A stretch of DNA of 64,000 nt from Rhodospirillaceae bacterium (GCA_022843945.1 JALHMR010000021.1:1-64000); one strand, 5' to 3'; shown: positions 18,553 to 27,713, numbered from the stretch's first letter. The notes: a model not told the origin generated them from the sequence alone. Numbers and translations: made by a program.

Positions 18553-20376
18553 ATGTCTACGACTGCGGTGGCGGCGCTCAAAGTCGCCGATGAGGATTTT
18601 GTCGTCGCGAGCCTGATCGAGCGTTGCCCTAAGGCGATGATGATCCGAGAGCTGATGATGAACGCTCTCGAGGCGGCAGCGATTGCCTCTGGTCAAAAGC
18701 TCGTCGAGATTAGCGCCGTGCAGCTCGACGGCACGTCAAAGCTGGCAATTTGGAACACCGGGCCTGGTATGGACGCCGGCGAGTTGCTTCGGATGTGCGA
18801 TATCGCGGCGTCCATCGGCAAGGAGAAGAGCCTGAAGGGCAATTTCGGAATGGGCGCGAAAGTTGCGTCGTTGCCCTCGAACCAACGCGGACTCCGGTAT
18901 CGGTCTTGCAAAGGCAACCGCGTCCATGAAGTGATTCTCTGCAAGCGCGACGATGTCTACGGACGCCTTCGCCGCTTCCATCCCGACACGAGAGAATATC
19001 TGGAGGTCGTCGATGTCACCGAGCTCGCACTTCAGGATGGGCGCTCGATCGATGAAGAATGGACAGAAGTCGTGTTGCTTGGGAACGAGCCAAGTCAGGA
19101 TACGGTCAAGGACCCGTACAACGGCGATCCGGAACAGGATGCGCAATGGCTCGCGACCTACCTATATCATCGGCTCTACCGCTTGCCGGAGGGCGTTAAG
19201 GTCGTATTGATGAAAGGAACGCACAAGCTTGATGGCAATCGGCCGTTCCTTCCCATCCCTGCCCGGCTGAATTTCTTTGAACGCCACGAAACCGTCGAGG
19301 CGCCCGCAGGGATCAAGATCCACTACCTGTATGATGCTCCCTACGACAAAGCCACCGGAAGCGGCCATAACAAATCAATCAGCGGCGCCATCGCCTCGGC
19401 CGTCAGCACCTGCGCCGTCATCTACAAAAACGAGATGTACGACGTGCGTAAGGGTCGGAACTGGACCTTTGACGCGCCGATCTTCGGAATACCGTTCGGC
19501 GCCAGACATATCTCCGTTCACATCGAACTGCCCGCCGACGCCCCGGTTTTGCCGGACGGATACCGACAGTTTCTCCGACACGCGGCTGGAGAACAGCCGC
19601 ATGTCGCGGCGACGGATTTCTCTGAATTGGTGCGCGAGCATCGCCCGGCCTGGCTGCTCGACATCATCCGGTCGTTCGCGCCCGAAAGTGCGTCAAGCGA
19701 TGAAATCCGCGACGAACTCCAGAAACTGCTCAACCATCTCAGAGTAAAGCGTGTCAGCCCCAAGGTCGTTATCCAGGGCAACACCAATGTTGAGAATGGC
19801 ACGGGAGCCGCCGCGGAGCCGGTAGGGGGCAAGAGCACCAATAACGGCGGCGACGGAACGCCGTCCAGGCCGACCGATCTGTCGGTGCTGCCGACGGGGG
19901 CCAAGCGTGCCGAGCTGTTCAAAAACCTCGAGCGAGCGCCGGAAATCACGTTGCTGCGCGATGAGGCTGATGTCGAGGAGAAGGGTATTAAGGGTCGTGC
20001 CGCACGCTACGTGATGGAAGCGGGACAACTTTTCATCAACATGCTCTATCCGGCGGTTGCCGAGATGCGCGCCCAACTCGAAGCCGAATACGCCGGCGCG
20101 GATGAGGTCGAATTCATGCGCGACCTGGCGCTCCAGCATGCCGAGCGCACGATGATCTTGAGGATCGGACGCACCGTCGTTTACGCCCTTGCAAAGCAAC
20201 TCAACAAAGAATGGGACCAGAACGCATTGAGCGTTGCGTCGTCTCCGGAAAGCCTGAGCATGGCCGCTGACGATTTTGGCGACTCGATGCAAAATGTTCG
20301 ACGCGCCATCGGTAAAGCCCTCCGGGCACGGCGCGGCGGCGCCGAAATGTCAGAGAAGGAAGAAGAAGCGGCATAG
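18553..20376 (+). CDS. GHKL-type (HATPase) ATP-binding protein
   Basis: A 607-residue protein with a Bergerat ATP fold. The N-box is MMNALEAAA near residues 34-42, the G1 box is WNTGPGMD near 66, and the G2 box is GNFGMGAKVA near 95. No histidine-kinase phosphoacceptor or receiver domain is seen, so it resembles MORC/Hsp90/MutL-like ATPases used in conflict systems rather than a sensor kinase. The C-terminal 200 residues contain a charged helical region. It is read from the regulated promoter upstream together with the small gene at 18293. The function is unknown. Confidence 0.8.
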   Translation: MSTTAVAALKVADEDFVVASLIERCPKAMMIRELMMNALEAAAIASGQKLVEISAVQLDGTSKLAIWNTGPGMDAGELLRMCDIAASIGKEKSLKGNFGMGAKVASLPSNQRGLRYRSCKGNRVHEVILCKRDDVYGRLRRFHPDTREYLEVVDVTELALQDGRSIDEEWTEVVLLGNEPSQDTVKDPYNGDPEQDAQWLATYLYHRLYRLPEGVKVVLMKGTHKLDGNRPFLPIPARLNFFERHETVEAPAGIKIHYLYDAPYDKATGSGHNKSISGAIASAVSTCAVIYKNEMYDVRKGRNWTFDAPIFGIPFGARHISVHIELPADAPVLPDGYRQFLRHAAGEQPHVAATDFSELVREHRPAWLLDIIRSFAPESASSDEIRDELQKLLNHLRVKRVSPKVVIQGNTNVENGTGAAAEPVGGKSTNNGGDGTPSRPTDLSVLPTGAKRAELFKNLERAPEITLLRDEADVEEKGIKGRAARYVMEAGQLFINMLYPAVAEMRAQLEAEYAGADEVEFMRDLALQHAERTMILRIGRTVVYALAKQLNKEWDQNALSVASSPESLSMAADDFGDSMQNVRRAIGKALRARRGGAEMSEKEEEAA

Positions 20377-20513
20377 CGAACATGCTGGTGCCGCTTCATG
20401 GCCCACGTCAGCGCTCTGACGGGCGCGCCGCCACCGGGCGCTGACGGTCAATGTCGCGAATCGGAATTTGCCGTCAATGATGGAGCCAGGTCAGTGCCCA
20501 TGCGAGGAAAGAG

Positions 20514-20541
20514 GGCGGCATCAGATCGATCTGACGCCGCC
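20514..20541. repeat. 28-bp near-perfect palindrome between convergent genes
   Basis: GGCGGCATCAGATC (20514-20527) meets GATCTGACGCCGCC (20528-20541) with one mismatch and no loop bases to spare. It lies between the ends of the GHKL gene (plus) and the YjzC-like gene (minus). It could be a bidirectional terminator hairpin, though the T-run is poor, or a protein-binding palindrome. Confidence 0.55.
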
Positions 20542-20552
20542 GCTCTCTGGGA

Positions 20553-20741
20553 TCACGGGCGGCCGCTTTTGTTCTTGGTCGGATCGACCAAGCGATAGCC
20601 CTGCCCGGCCTTGGGGGTCGGGGGCAGGGGCTCGCCCCGCGTCACCGTCCGTTCCTTGGCGGTGTCACCCCCGCGGGTGCCCACAATCCCGTATTGTCCC
20701 GATCGCGGGGCCGTCTGCCCCGGCTTCAGTGGTTTAGCCAT
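20553..20741 (-). CDS. YjzC-like small protein
   Basis: A 62-residue basic protein starting MAKPLKPGQTAPRSGQY. The GQ-AP-SGQY pattern and glycine/threonine-rich body match the small YjzC family (function unknown, known from Bacillus and scattered in proteobacterial islands). An AAGGA sequence precedes the ATG on the minus strand. It is convergent with the GHKL gene and divergent from the DUF2130 gene. It was assigned by family pattern, not by search. Confidence 0.7.
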   Translation of the reverse strand: MAKPLKPGQTAPRSGQYGIVGTRGGDTAKERTVTRGEPLPPTPKAGQGYRLVDPTKNKSGRP

Positions 20742-20813
20742 TTTTTCAAGGTCCTTTTGCTCGGAGCCACAACATCTAGCGGTTCACGCTCCACGCCGGC
20801 TCAATACCAGCTC

Positions 20814-20853
20814 TTGACATTGGGATCAAGTAGGAGAAAATAGGACCTATAAT
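20814..20853 (+). promoter_or_regulatory. Probable promoter of the DUF2130-parB pair
   Basis: A perfect -10 box TATAAT is at 20848-20853, about 25 bp before the ATG of the DUF2130 gene. TTGACA is at 20814-20819, but the 28-bp spacing to TATAAT is too long. Either a weaker -35 near 20825-20830 is used, or TTGACA pairs with AAAATA at 17 bp. Confidence 0.45.
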
Positions 20854-20877
20854 TTTTCCCGCATAGGAGTCTCTGCC

Positions 20878-22566
20878 ATGGCCGCTTCGCCGTCGCCGTT
20901 GGTCCAACCGATCCCGCCGCGCAATTCCGTCCCCCACCTTCACCTCGCCGACGACGAGGTGTGCCCTCTCTGCGACCAGCCGATCCCCCATGATCGCTAC
21001 GATGAGATCAAGGCGCGGATCGACGAGCGCGAGCAGGCGCGCGAGTCCGAAATCTCGGCCCGCCTCGGCGAACAGTTCGAGCGCCAGAAGGCCCAGATCG
21101 TCGAGCAGGCGCAACACGACACCCAGGCCGCGCTGGAGCGGGCGGCACAGGAGTCGCAGGAGAAGATCACGGCGGCAGCCGAGGAAGCGCGCAAGCTCGC
21201 CGAGACCACGGCGCAGGAACGGCTCACCGAGGCCCATCGTATTAGCCAAGAAGCGCAAACGGCGCTCCAGACCCAGCTTCAGCAGGCCGAGACCCAGCGC
21301 GGCACGCTCGAAGCCCAGATCGAGACGGTGCGGCGGGAATCGGCATCGGCGATCGAGACCGTCAAGCAAGAGGCGGCAGCGAAGGAAGCGAACATCCGCG
21401 CCGACGCCGCGCGCGCGGCCGACGCGGCCGTGCAAGTCAAACTCGCGTCGTTGGCGAAGGAACGGGAGGACGCGGAAGCGGCGCTCCAGGTGCGCATCGC
21501 GCAGGCCGAAGCCGACAAGACCGCCGCCCAGGACGCGGGCATGGTGCTGCGCGCTCAGCTCGAAGAGGCCGAGCGCGACAAAACCGCCACGATCGAGAAG
21601 ATGCAGCAGGACGCCGTGGCGCGCGAGGCCGAGATCCGCCGCGAGGTTCAGGCAGCCGCTGAAGCGGCAACACAGCAGACGGTGGCCGGGCTGACCCAGG
21701 CCAAGACCGAAGCCGAAGCGAAGGTCGCCGCCGCCGAACAGCAGATGCAGACCTTGCAGGCCGGATTCGACACGCAGCTCGCCGAGCGCCTGCAGGAGCA
21801 GCGCGCGGCGCTGGAGCAGGCGAAGACCGAGGCGGTCAACGCCGAGAAGGCGGCAATCTTCGACGAAAAGCTGAAGCTCTCGAACAAGGTCGAGGAGCTT
21901 CAGCGCGCGCTCGACAAGAAGACCGCCGAAGAGCTCGGCGAGGCGGCCGAACTCGATCTGTTTGAGGCGTTGAAAGCCGAGTACGAGGGAGACCGCATCG
22001 AGCGCGTCAACAAAGGGCTGCCTGGCGCCGATATCCTGCACACCGTCATCCACAACGGCAGGGAGTGCGGGAGGATCATCTACGATTCCAAGAACCACAA
22101 GGCGTGGCGCAACGAGTTCGTTACCAAGCTCGCCGCCGACCAGATGGCGGCTCCGGCCGAGCACGCCGTCTTATCGACGCGCAAGTTCCCGGCCGGCACG
22201 CAGCATCTGCACATCCAGGACGGAGTCATCCTGGCGAGCCCCGCCCGCGTGCTCGCTCTTGTGCAGATCCTCCGCGACCACCTGGTGCAGACGACCAAGC
22301 TGCGCCTCAGCAACGAGGCGCGCACCCAAAAGACGGCGGCGCTCTATAGCTTCATCACGTCCGAACGTTGCAGGAACTTCTTCGCCCAGATCGATAAGCA
22401 GGCGCAGAAGCTTCTCGACTTGCAGCTCAAGGAGCAGAAGACCCATCAGGATGTTTGGAAAAACCAGGGGATCATGCTGCGGTCGATTCAGAAGCTTGGC
22501 GGCGACCTGTCGCGCGAGATCGAGACCATCATTGGCTCTGCGGACGCCCCCGAGGTGACGCCATGA
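20878..22566 (+). CDS. DUF2130 coiled-coil protein (predicted nuclease-like C-terminus)
   Basis: A 562-residue protein. A zinc-knuckle-like C29-P-L-C32 pair is followed by a very long Ala/Glu/Gln-rich coiled coil (about 40-370). The C-terminal DUF2130 domain has RIIYDSKNHKAWRNEF around 395-415, resembling the acidic-Lys core of PD-(D/E)xK-like folds. Its start follows TAGGAGTCTCTGCC. It overlaps the ParB-like gene by 4 bp (ATGA). The coil suggests a scaffold or SMC-like sensor. The function is unknown. Confidence 0.8.
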   Translation: MAASPSPLVQPIPPRNSVPHLHLADDEVCPLCDQPIPHDRYDEIKARIDEREQARESEISARLGEQFERQKAQIVEQAQHDTQAALERAAQESQEKITAAAEEARKLAETTAQERLTEAHRISQEAQTALQTQLQQAETQRGTLEAQIETVRRESASAIETVKQEAAAKEANIRADAARAADAAVQVKLASLAKEREDAEAALQVRIAQAEADKTAAQDAGMVLRAQLEEAERDKTATIEKMQQDAVAREAEIRREVQAAAEAATQQTVAGLTQAKTEAEAKVAAAEQQMQTLQAGFDTQLAERLQEQRAALEQAKTEAVNAEKAAIFDEKLKLSNKVEELQRALDKKTAEELGEAAELDLFEALKAEYEGDRIERVNKGLPGADILHTVIHNGRECGRIIYDSKNHKAWRNEFVTKLAADQMAAPAEHAVLSTRKFPAGTQHLHIQDGVILASPARVLALVQILRDHLVQTTKLRLSNEARTQKTAALYSFITSERCRNFFAQIDKQAQKLLDLQLKEQKTHQDVWKNQGIMLRSIQKLGGDLSREIETIIGSADAPEVTP

Positions 22567-23519
22567 ACAACGTCGCCGTCAATCGCGACCGCGAGAACGT
22601 CGTCAATCTCCAGGAACGGCGCCTCGACCGCACCGTCCTGCGCACCTATCGCACCAGGGCCGACATCGACGACATCGTGCCGAACGACAAGCAGCCGCGC
22701 CTGGGACCGAAGATCGACGAGGAGCTGCAACGGCAGATCGAGGCCAATGGCGGCTTGTTCGAGCCGCTGCTGGTCGAACCGCATCCTGACCTGCCCAAGA
22801 AATACCGGATCATCGACGGCGATCGGCGCTGGACCAATTCCCGCGTGCTGGTGGAGCAGGGCAAGGAGGAGTACCGCCAGATTCCCATCGAGGTCACCGA
22901 TCGCACGTTGTCGGAGGAAGACCGGCTGCGTGTCTGGATCTACATCCATCGACAGCGCAAGGAATGGGATGCCAAGGAAAAGGAGATGGTCGCCTACCGG
23001 CTGGTGGACTTGATGGGACGCGCCAGCGCGGCCAACATCCTCGGCATCACGGTGCGGGAACTGGACAAGCTGGTCGACGTGTTTGAGGTGTCGGAAAAAT
23101 TCACCAGCCTCCGCGACCCTAGCGCGGCCATCACCTGGGCGCGCGAGCTGATGGGCGTGAGCAAGAAGCTGTTGACGCCCAGCGTGGTCGAGGCCGTCGT
23201 CAAGAAGGTCAATCAGAAGCGGATCACCAATTCGAAGGACCTGCGGAAGCTTCGCGCGATCCTTCCTGACCCGGTGGCGCGCAGCCATTTCCTCACCGAC
23301 GCGGGCGATCTAGAATCGTCCATGCTGCGGCTTGCCGTGCCAGAGAAGAAGAGCAAGGGCGGATTGTCCGATGACCTGGAGGCCGTCGTCGACTCGATGA
23401 AGAACGTACCGTGGACGGCGCTTCAGGAGCTCAAGGGCGATCCGGAGATTCTGAAAAAGATCGACGATGCCGAGGCGATGCTGCGGTCGTTGCGGCAAGT
23501 ATTGTCCAATGCGAAATAA
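22563..23519 (+). CDS. ParB-like N-terminal domain protein
   Basis: A 318-residue protein. Residues about 35-125 have the ParB/Srx-like fold signature (LFEPLLVEPHPDLPKKYRII with DGDRRW). The middle is helical and HTH-like (ASAANILGITVRELDKLVD). It is coupled to the DUF2130 gene by ATGA overlap, unlike a normal parA-parB pair. It is distinct from the ParB homolog at 25393. It may be a CTP-dependent clamp or DNA-site reader for the DUF2130 protein. Confidence 0.8.
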   Translation: MNNVAVNRDRENVVNLQERRLDRTVLRTYRTRADIDDIVPNDKQPRLGPKIDEELQRQIEANGGLFEPLLVEPHPDLPKKYRIIDGDRRWTNSRVLVEQGKEEYRQIPIEVTDRTLSEEDRLRVWIYIHRQRKEWDAKEKEMVAYRLVDLMGRASAANILGITVRELDKLVDVFEVSEKFTSLRDPSAAITWARELMGVSKKLLTPSVVEAVVKKVNQKRITNSKDLRKLRAILPDPVARSHFLTDAGDLESSMLRLAVPEKKSKGGLSDDLEAVVDSMKNVPWTALQELKGDPEILKKIDDAEAMLRSLRQVLSNAK

Positions 23520-23714
23520 TCTCCGCCAGAAGACGAGCTGGATACAGTTTTGTCAGGCTCATCCTTTCTAAGCGGGCTCGCGCCTGCGCGTGCCGCGCAT
23601 CGCGCTCTATTCCGCTAGGGCCTAACGGCCCAAGCTCCACCGAGCCCGCTCACGCGGTCTCGGCCCTCCGGGTCACGATCGCTGGCGCTTGCGTCCTGAC
23701 GGACGCCGGCGGCC

Positions 23715-23744
23715 GGCGCGCTCTTCGCGCGCCGCGGTCTTTTT
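23715..23744 (+). terminator. Probable Rho-independent terminator after the ParB-like gene
   Basis: A perfect stem GGCGCGC (23715-23721) and GCGCGCC (23727-23733) with loop TCTTC is followed after six bases by a CTTTTT run (23739-23744). It lies about 200 bp after the stop codon. The spacing of the T-run is slightly long. Confidence 0.5.
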
Positions 23745-23919
23745 CCTGACCCCCGTGCGCAGGGTGGGCGGCGCTCCCGTTTAGGCCCGCCGCGGCGCGC
23801 CGCAACCCTCCGCTTCGCTCCGGGTCCTTCACTTCGTTACGGCCCTTCGGGTGCGCCCCGCCTCGATCGGCGGGCCTGTCCGGTCGCATTTCGCCGCCCA
23901 CCCTGCTTCGGGGGTCAGG
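23745..23919. repeat. Large nested inverted repeat upstream of ardC
   Basis: A left arm at 23745-23773 (CCTGACCCCCG...GGGTGGGCGGCG) is nearly the exact reverse complement of 23892-23919. A nested 10-bp pair AGGCCCGCCG (23783-23792) / CGGCGGGCCT (23868-23877) lies within, plus smaller stems. Together they would fold single-stranded DNA or RNA into one long hairpin ending 35 bp before ardC. No gene is seen from 23520 to 23953. Candidate roles are a single-strand promoter or origin for early expression after transfer, or an attenuator. Confidence 0.7.
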
Positions 23920-23953
23920 CGCGCGAGGTTTTTTGCGAGCGGAGGACCAGCGC

Positions 23954-24898
23954 ATGAGCAATCCCGTCCGGCATCGCGCCAGCGGAGAGTCCCGGCCGAG
24001 CCTCTATCAAGAAGTCACCGACAAGATCGTCCGCGAACTGGAAGCGGGCCGCTTCCCGTGGGTGCAGCCGTGGGGAGCCGCGCGGGCTGGCCTTGGCCTG
24101 CCGCGCAACGCCGCCACCGGGCGGCGCTACGGCGGGGTTAATATCTTGATCTTGTGGGGGGCGGTGATCGAGCGGGGATATCCCGCGCAGCACTGGCTCA
24201 CCTTCCGCCAAGCCCTGACCTTGGGCGGCAACGTCCGCAAGGGCGAGCGCGGCACCACCGTTTGCTACGCCGACCGCTTCATCCCGAAGGCCGAGGCCGA
24301 ACGCGCCGCTAAGGAGGGCGACGAGGCGGCGGCGGTGCCGTTCCTCAAACGCTTCACCGTGTTCAATGTCGCGCAGTGCGAGAACCTGCCCGAGCGGTTC
24401 ACGCATCAGCCCGAGCCGTTGCCCGAGCGCGAGATCATCCCCCACGCCGAGGCCCTGATCGCGGCGACCGGCGCGGATTTCCGCATCGGCGGGGATCGCG
24501 CTTTCTACGTGCCGAGCGCGGACTTCATTCAAGTGCCGCCGCAGCCCGCCTTTGGCGATCAGGTGAATTACTACCGGACGTGCTTCCACGAGTTGGGGCA
24601 CTGGACCGGCCATCCCTCGCGGTTGAACCGCGATCAGTCCGGGCGGCACGGCTCCAATCTCTACGCCCGCGAGGAATTGGTCGCGGAACTGGCGAGCGCC
24701 TTTGTCTGCGCGAGCCAGAGCATCGCGCCCACCGTCCGCCATGCGGATTATCTCGCGTCCTGGCTGGAGGTTCTGCGCGAGGACAACCGCGCGATCTTCC
24801 GCGCCGCCAGCCTCGCCAGTAAGGCCGCCGATTTCATCCTCGCCTTTGGTGAAACCGACGCGAGCGCCGCCCCCGTCGAAACGGAGGCCGCCGCATGA
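23954..24898 (+). CDS. ardC: ArdC-type antirestriction protein (ssDNA-binding metalloprotease)
   Basis: A 314-residue protein with the ArdC N-terminal domain (LYQEVTDKIVRELEAGRFPWVQPW) and a zincin-like C-terminal half with HELGH near residue 212. ArdC proteins bind incoming single-stranded plasmid DNA and protect it from restriction. The ATG at 23954 follows GGAGG by 8 bp, better than the upstream in-frame start. The gene lies behind a large inverted repeat and overlaps the DUF2958 gene by 4 bp. This layout is common in leading regions of alphaproteobacterial plasmids and ICEs. Confidence 0.9.
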   Translation: MSNPVRHRASGESRPSLYQEVTDKIVRELEAGRFPWVQPWGAARAGLGLPRNAATGRRYGGVNILILWGAVIERGYPAQHWLTFRQALTLGGNVRKGERGTTVCYADRFIPKAEAERAAKEGDEAAAVPFLKRFTVFNVAQCENLPERFTHQPEPLPEREIIPHAEALIAATGADFRIGGDRAFYVPSADFIQVPPQPAFGDQVNYYRTCFHELGHWTGHPSRLNRDQSGRHGSNLYAREELVAELASAFVCASQSIAPTVRHADYLASWLEVLREDNRAIFRAASLASKAADFILAFGETDASAAPVETEAAA

Positions 24899-25314
24899 TC
24901 CTCGTCACCGACGACCTCCGCGCGCAATTGCTGCGCAACGGCGAGAACCCCGAGGCCGATCACGCGCCCGTCGTGAAGCTGTTCAATCCCTGCGGTGCGG
25001 CCACATGGCTGCTCACCGAAATGCTGCCGCACGAACCCGACATCTTATATGGGCTGTGCGATCTCGGTTTCGGCTCGCCCGAACTCGGCTACGTGAGGCT
25101 CAGCGAACTCGAAAGCGTTGAAGGCCCGCTTGGGCTTGGCATCGAGCGCGACCTGTATTTCGAGGCGCAAGCCCCGCTCTCGGTCTATGCCGAGGCCGCG
25201 CGGCGCAAGGGCGCGATCACCGAGCGCGAGACGGACTTACGCGAAGCCGCCGCGAGTCTCGGCAAGCGGCTGTTCCCCGATCCCGATCTTCCGCCCCCCG
25301 AGGGGGACGGATGA
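24895..25314 (+). CDS. DUF2958 protein
   Basis: A 139-residue protein matching the DUF2958 pattern: KLFNP with WLLTE near residues 28-42, then YGLCDLGFGSPELGYVRLSEL. The family is typical of plasmids and ICEs next to ardC and parB, with unknown function. It overlaps ardC by 4 bp (ATGA), so it is translationally coupled. It is followed 78 bp later by parB. Confidence 0.9.
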   Translation: MILVTDDLRAQLLRNGENPEADHAPVVKLFNPCGAATWLLTEMLPHEPDILYGLCDLGFGSPELGYVRLSELESVEGPLGLGIERDLYFEAQAPLSVYAEAARRKGAITERETDLREAAASLGKRLFPDPDLPPPEGDG

Positions 25315-25392
25315 CGCGCCAGCCCGGCGCACCCCGGCTCAGTCCGGATCATCGGGCGGGCCGGTTTCCTCTGACGCAAGGAGCAAACGACC

Positions 25393-27123
25393 ATGCAACT
25401 CACCCATATCCCCTTCGCCAAGTTGAGCGTTTCCACGCTCAATATGCGTCACGCCCGCAAGGCCCCGGATATCTCCGATATCCTGCCGAGCATCCGCGCG
25501 CGCGGCATCTTGCAGCCCTTGTTGGTCCGCCCGAGTAGCGGCGGCTACGAGATCGTGGCGGGACGGCGGCGCTATTTCGCGGCCAAGGCCGTGAAGAAGG
25601 AGAAGGGCCGTATCGCGCCTTTGCCCTGCGCCGTCATGGACGATGACGACGACGCGGCGGCCATCGAGGCGTCCCTGATTGAGAACGCCGCGCGCCTCGA
25701 TCCCGACGCCATGACCCAATACGAGACGTTCACGCGTCTTGTGGGCGAAGGCCGCAGCGTGGCGGACATTGCCGCCACCTTCGGCCTCACCGAGACGCAG
25801 GTGAAGCAGCGCCTCGCGCTCGGCGATTTGCTCCCGCAAATCCGCTGCCTCTATCGCGACGAACAGATCGACGCCAGCACGCTCCGCTATCTGACTCTCG
25901 CCACGAAACAGCAGCAACAGGACTGGCTCACCCTGTTCGAGGACGAGGGCAGCCACGCGCCGCGCGGCCACCAGTTGAAGCAATGGCTGTTCGGCGGCGA
26001 GTCCATCCCGGTGTCGGCGGCGCTCTTCCCGTTGGAGGACTATCCCGGCGAGATCGTGTCCGACCTGTTCGGCGACGAGCGGTTCTTTGCCGATACGGAG
26101 GCGTTCTGGGCCAAGCAGAACGAGGCCGTCGCCGCCAAGCGCGATGCCTATCTCGCCAACGGCTGGCGCGCGGTGGAGATCATGGAGCCGGGCCGGCACT
26201 TCTCGTCATGGGAATACGAAAAGACCCCGAAGAAGAAGGGCGGCAAGGTCATTATCGCCGTGTCGCATCGTGGCGAGGTCGAGGCCCACGAAGGCTATCT
26301 GACCCGCAAGGAGGCCAAGCGGGCCGAGCAGGCCGCGCGCGCGGAAGCCAGCGGCGAGGAACCCGAGCCTGAGAAAGCGGCACGGCCCGAGGTCACGCAG
26401 GCGATGCAGAACTACATCGATCTGCACCGCCATGCGGCGGCGCGCGCCGCTTTGGCTGAGCGGCCCGACGTGGCGCACCGGCTCATGCTGGCCCATTTGA
26501 TCGCCGGGTCCGGCCTGTGGTCCGTGAAGCCCGAACGGCAGCAGGCGCGTGGCGAGGCCATCGCCGCCAGCCTCGCTTCCAGCCCGGCGCAGATCGCCTT
26601 CGCCACGAAGCGCGCCGACATGCTGGCGTTGCTCGGCTTGAACGAGGACCGCGCCTATGTCGCGGGCGGGAGCGGGGACGGGTACGCGCTTGCCAGCGTG
26701 TTCGCGCGGCTTCTCGCCCTCTCCGAGGACGAGATCGCGCGCGTCACGGCCTATGTCATGGCCGAAACCTTGGAGGCCGGAACGTCCATCGTGGAGGCGG
26801 TGGGCAACCATCTGGCGGTGGACATGAGCGGCGCATGGACGCCCGACGACACGTTTTTTGACCTGATCCGCGACCGCGAAATCGTCAACGCGCTAGTGGC
26901 CGAGGTCGCGGGCCGGAATGCCGCCAACGCCAATGTGGCCGCCAAGACCAAGCTGCAAAAGCAGATCATTCGCGATTGCCTTGCGGGCACGAACGGGCGT
27001 CAGAAGGTGGAGAATTGGCTACCGCGCTGGCTGGCTTTCCCCGCCAAGCCCTATACCAAGCGCGGCGGCTTCGCCTCTACCGACGCATGGGGCCGGGTGC
27101 GTCGTCTATTTAAAGCCGACTGA
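25393..27123 (+). CDS. parB: ParB/RepB/Spo0J family protein, ICE type
   Basis: A 576-residue protein with the ParB N-terminal domain (IRARGILQPLLVRPSSGGYE, then GRRRY near residue 57) and a helix-turn-helix (SVADIAATFGLTETQVKQRLALG). A long C-terminal half, roughly 250-576, is typical of the large ParB-like proteins in ICEs and broad-host-range plasmids. It likely acts in segregation or regulation of the excised circle. No parA is present beside it. The gene follows ardC and DUF2958 on the same strand and is closed by a terminator at 27141. Confidence 0.88.
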   Translation: MQLTHIPFAKLSVSTLNMRHARKAPDISDILPSIRARGILQPLLVRPSSGGYEIVAGRRRYFAAKAVKKEKGRIAPLPCAVMDDDDDAAAIEASLIENAARLDPDAMTQYETFTRLVGEGRSVADIAATFGLTETQVKQRLALGDLLPQIRCLYRDEQIDASTLRYLTLATKQQQQDWLTLFEDEGSHAPRGHQLKQWLFGGESIPVSAALFPLEDYPGEIVSDLFGDERFFADTEAFWAKQNEAVAAKRDAYLANGWRAVEIMEPGRHFSSWEYEKTPKKKGGKVIIAVSHRGEVEAHEGYLTRKEAKRAEQAARAEASGEEPEPEKAARPEVTQAMQNYIDLHRHAAARAALAERPDVAHRLMLAHLIAGSGLWSVKPERQQARGEAIAASLASSPAQIAFATKRADMLALLGLNEDRAYVAGGSGDGYALASVFARLLALSEDEIARVTAYVMAETLEAGTSIVEAVGNHLAVDMSGAWTPDDTFFDLIRDREIVNALVAEVAGRNAANANVAAKTKLQKQIIRDCLAGTNGRQKVENWLPRWLAFPAKPYTKRGGFASTDAWGRVRRLFKAD

Positions 27124-27140
27124 CGGCGCGGCGAAAACTT

Positions 27141-27175
27141 GCGGGCGGTGGCCAAGAGCCGCCGCCCGCTCTTTT
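27141..27175 (+). terminator. Rho-independent terminator after parB
   Basis: GCGGGCGGTGGC (27141-27152) pairs with GCCGCCGCCCGC (27158-27169), one mismatch, loop CAAGA, then TCTTTTCATTTTC. It lies 18 bp beyond the parB stop. Confidence 0.85.
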
Positions 27176-27274
27176 CATTTTCATTCTTATAGCAACGTTC
27201 GTTCGCTCCGCTGTGGAATCGTGCTTCCGGCACTTGAGGGTTGCTACACTCGTCTTAGATTCACAGTAATTGTC

Positions 27275-27667
27275 ATGACTGAAAAAAAATCATCCGTTCC
27301 AGGTGTCGATCCACAGCAACTGCGGTCGGCCTTCCAGCTCGTCTACGACGCAACGGCGGAGGACGATGACACGGCGGCGATGGCGCGGATCGATCTCAAC
27401 GAACTGCTGAATGCGATCTCCACGACGTTGAAGGTGAAACCTGACACGGCGATCGCTTTGTTCAAGCGCGCCATTGCGCTTTCTGATTTCTGCGCGACGG
27501 AGACGCTGCCGGAAAACTTATTCCAGGACGGCCTGCCCGGTCGCGCGCTCTGCGGCGCGGCGGCCAATACTGCCATTCTCGATGTGCCCGGCGACGAGGA
27601 CGGCGAAATCAGCCATGCGCTCGACGCCGAGGCGATGCGCCAAGCCCTCAAATCCAGCCAACACTAG
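27275..27667 (+). CDS. Hypothetical protein downstream of parB
   Basis: A 130-residue acidic protein (MTEKKSSVPGVDPQQL...). It has an internal helical segment NELLNAISTTLKVKPDTAIALFKRAI and a C-terminal acidic tail. No family is recognised. It follows the parB terminator by 100 bp on the plus strand and converges on the E1-like gene, whose end is 46 bp away. The ATG at 27275 lacks a strong Shine-Dalgarno sequence. Confidence 0.65.
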   Translation: MTEKKSSVPGVDPQQLRSAFQLVYDATAEDDDTAAMARIDLNELLNAISTTLKVKPDTAIALFKRAIALSDFCATETLPENLFQDGLPGRALCGAAANTAILDVPGDEDGEISHALDAEAMRQALKSSQH

Positions 27668-27713
27668 GGCGTAACGGCGATCACGCCGCGTCTTAGAGTC
27701 GCGGGCATCGTCT

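Noticed and set aside
20776-22164. A 462-codon minus-strand frame opposite the DUF2130 gene
   Set aside because: Leu/Gly/Arg-rich product typical of the antisense of an Ala/Glu/Gln coiled coil. The plus-strand frame has the zinc knuckle, the DUF2130 domain and an overlap with the next gene.
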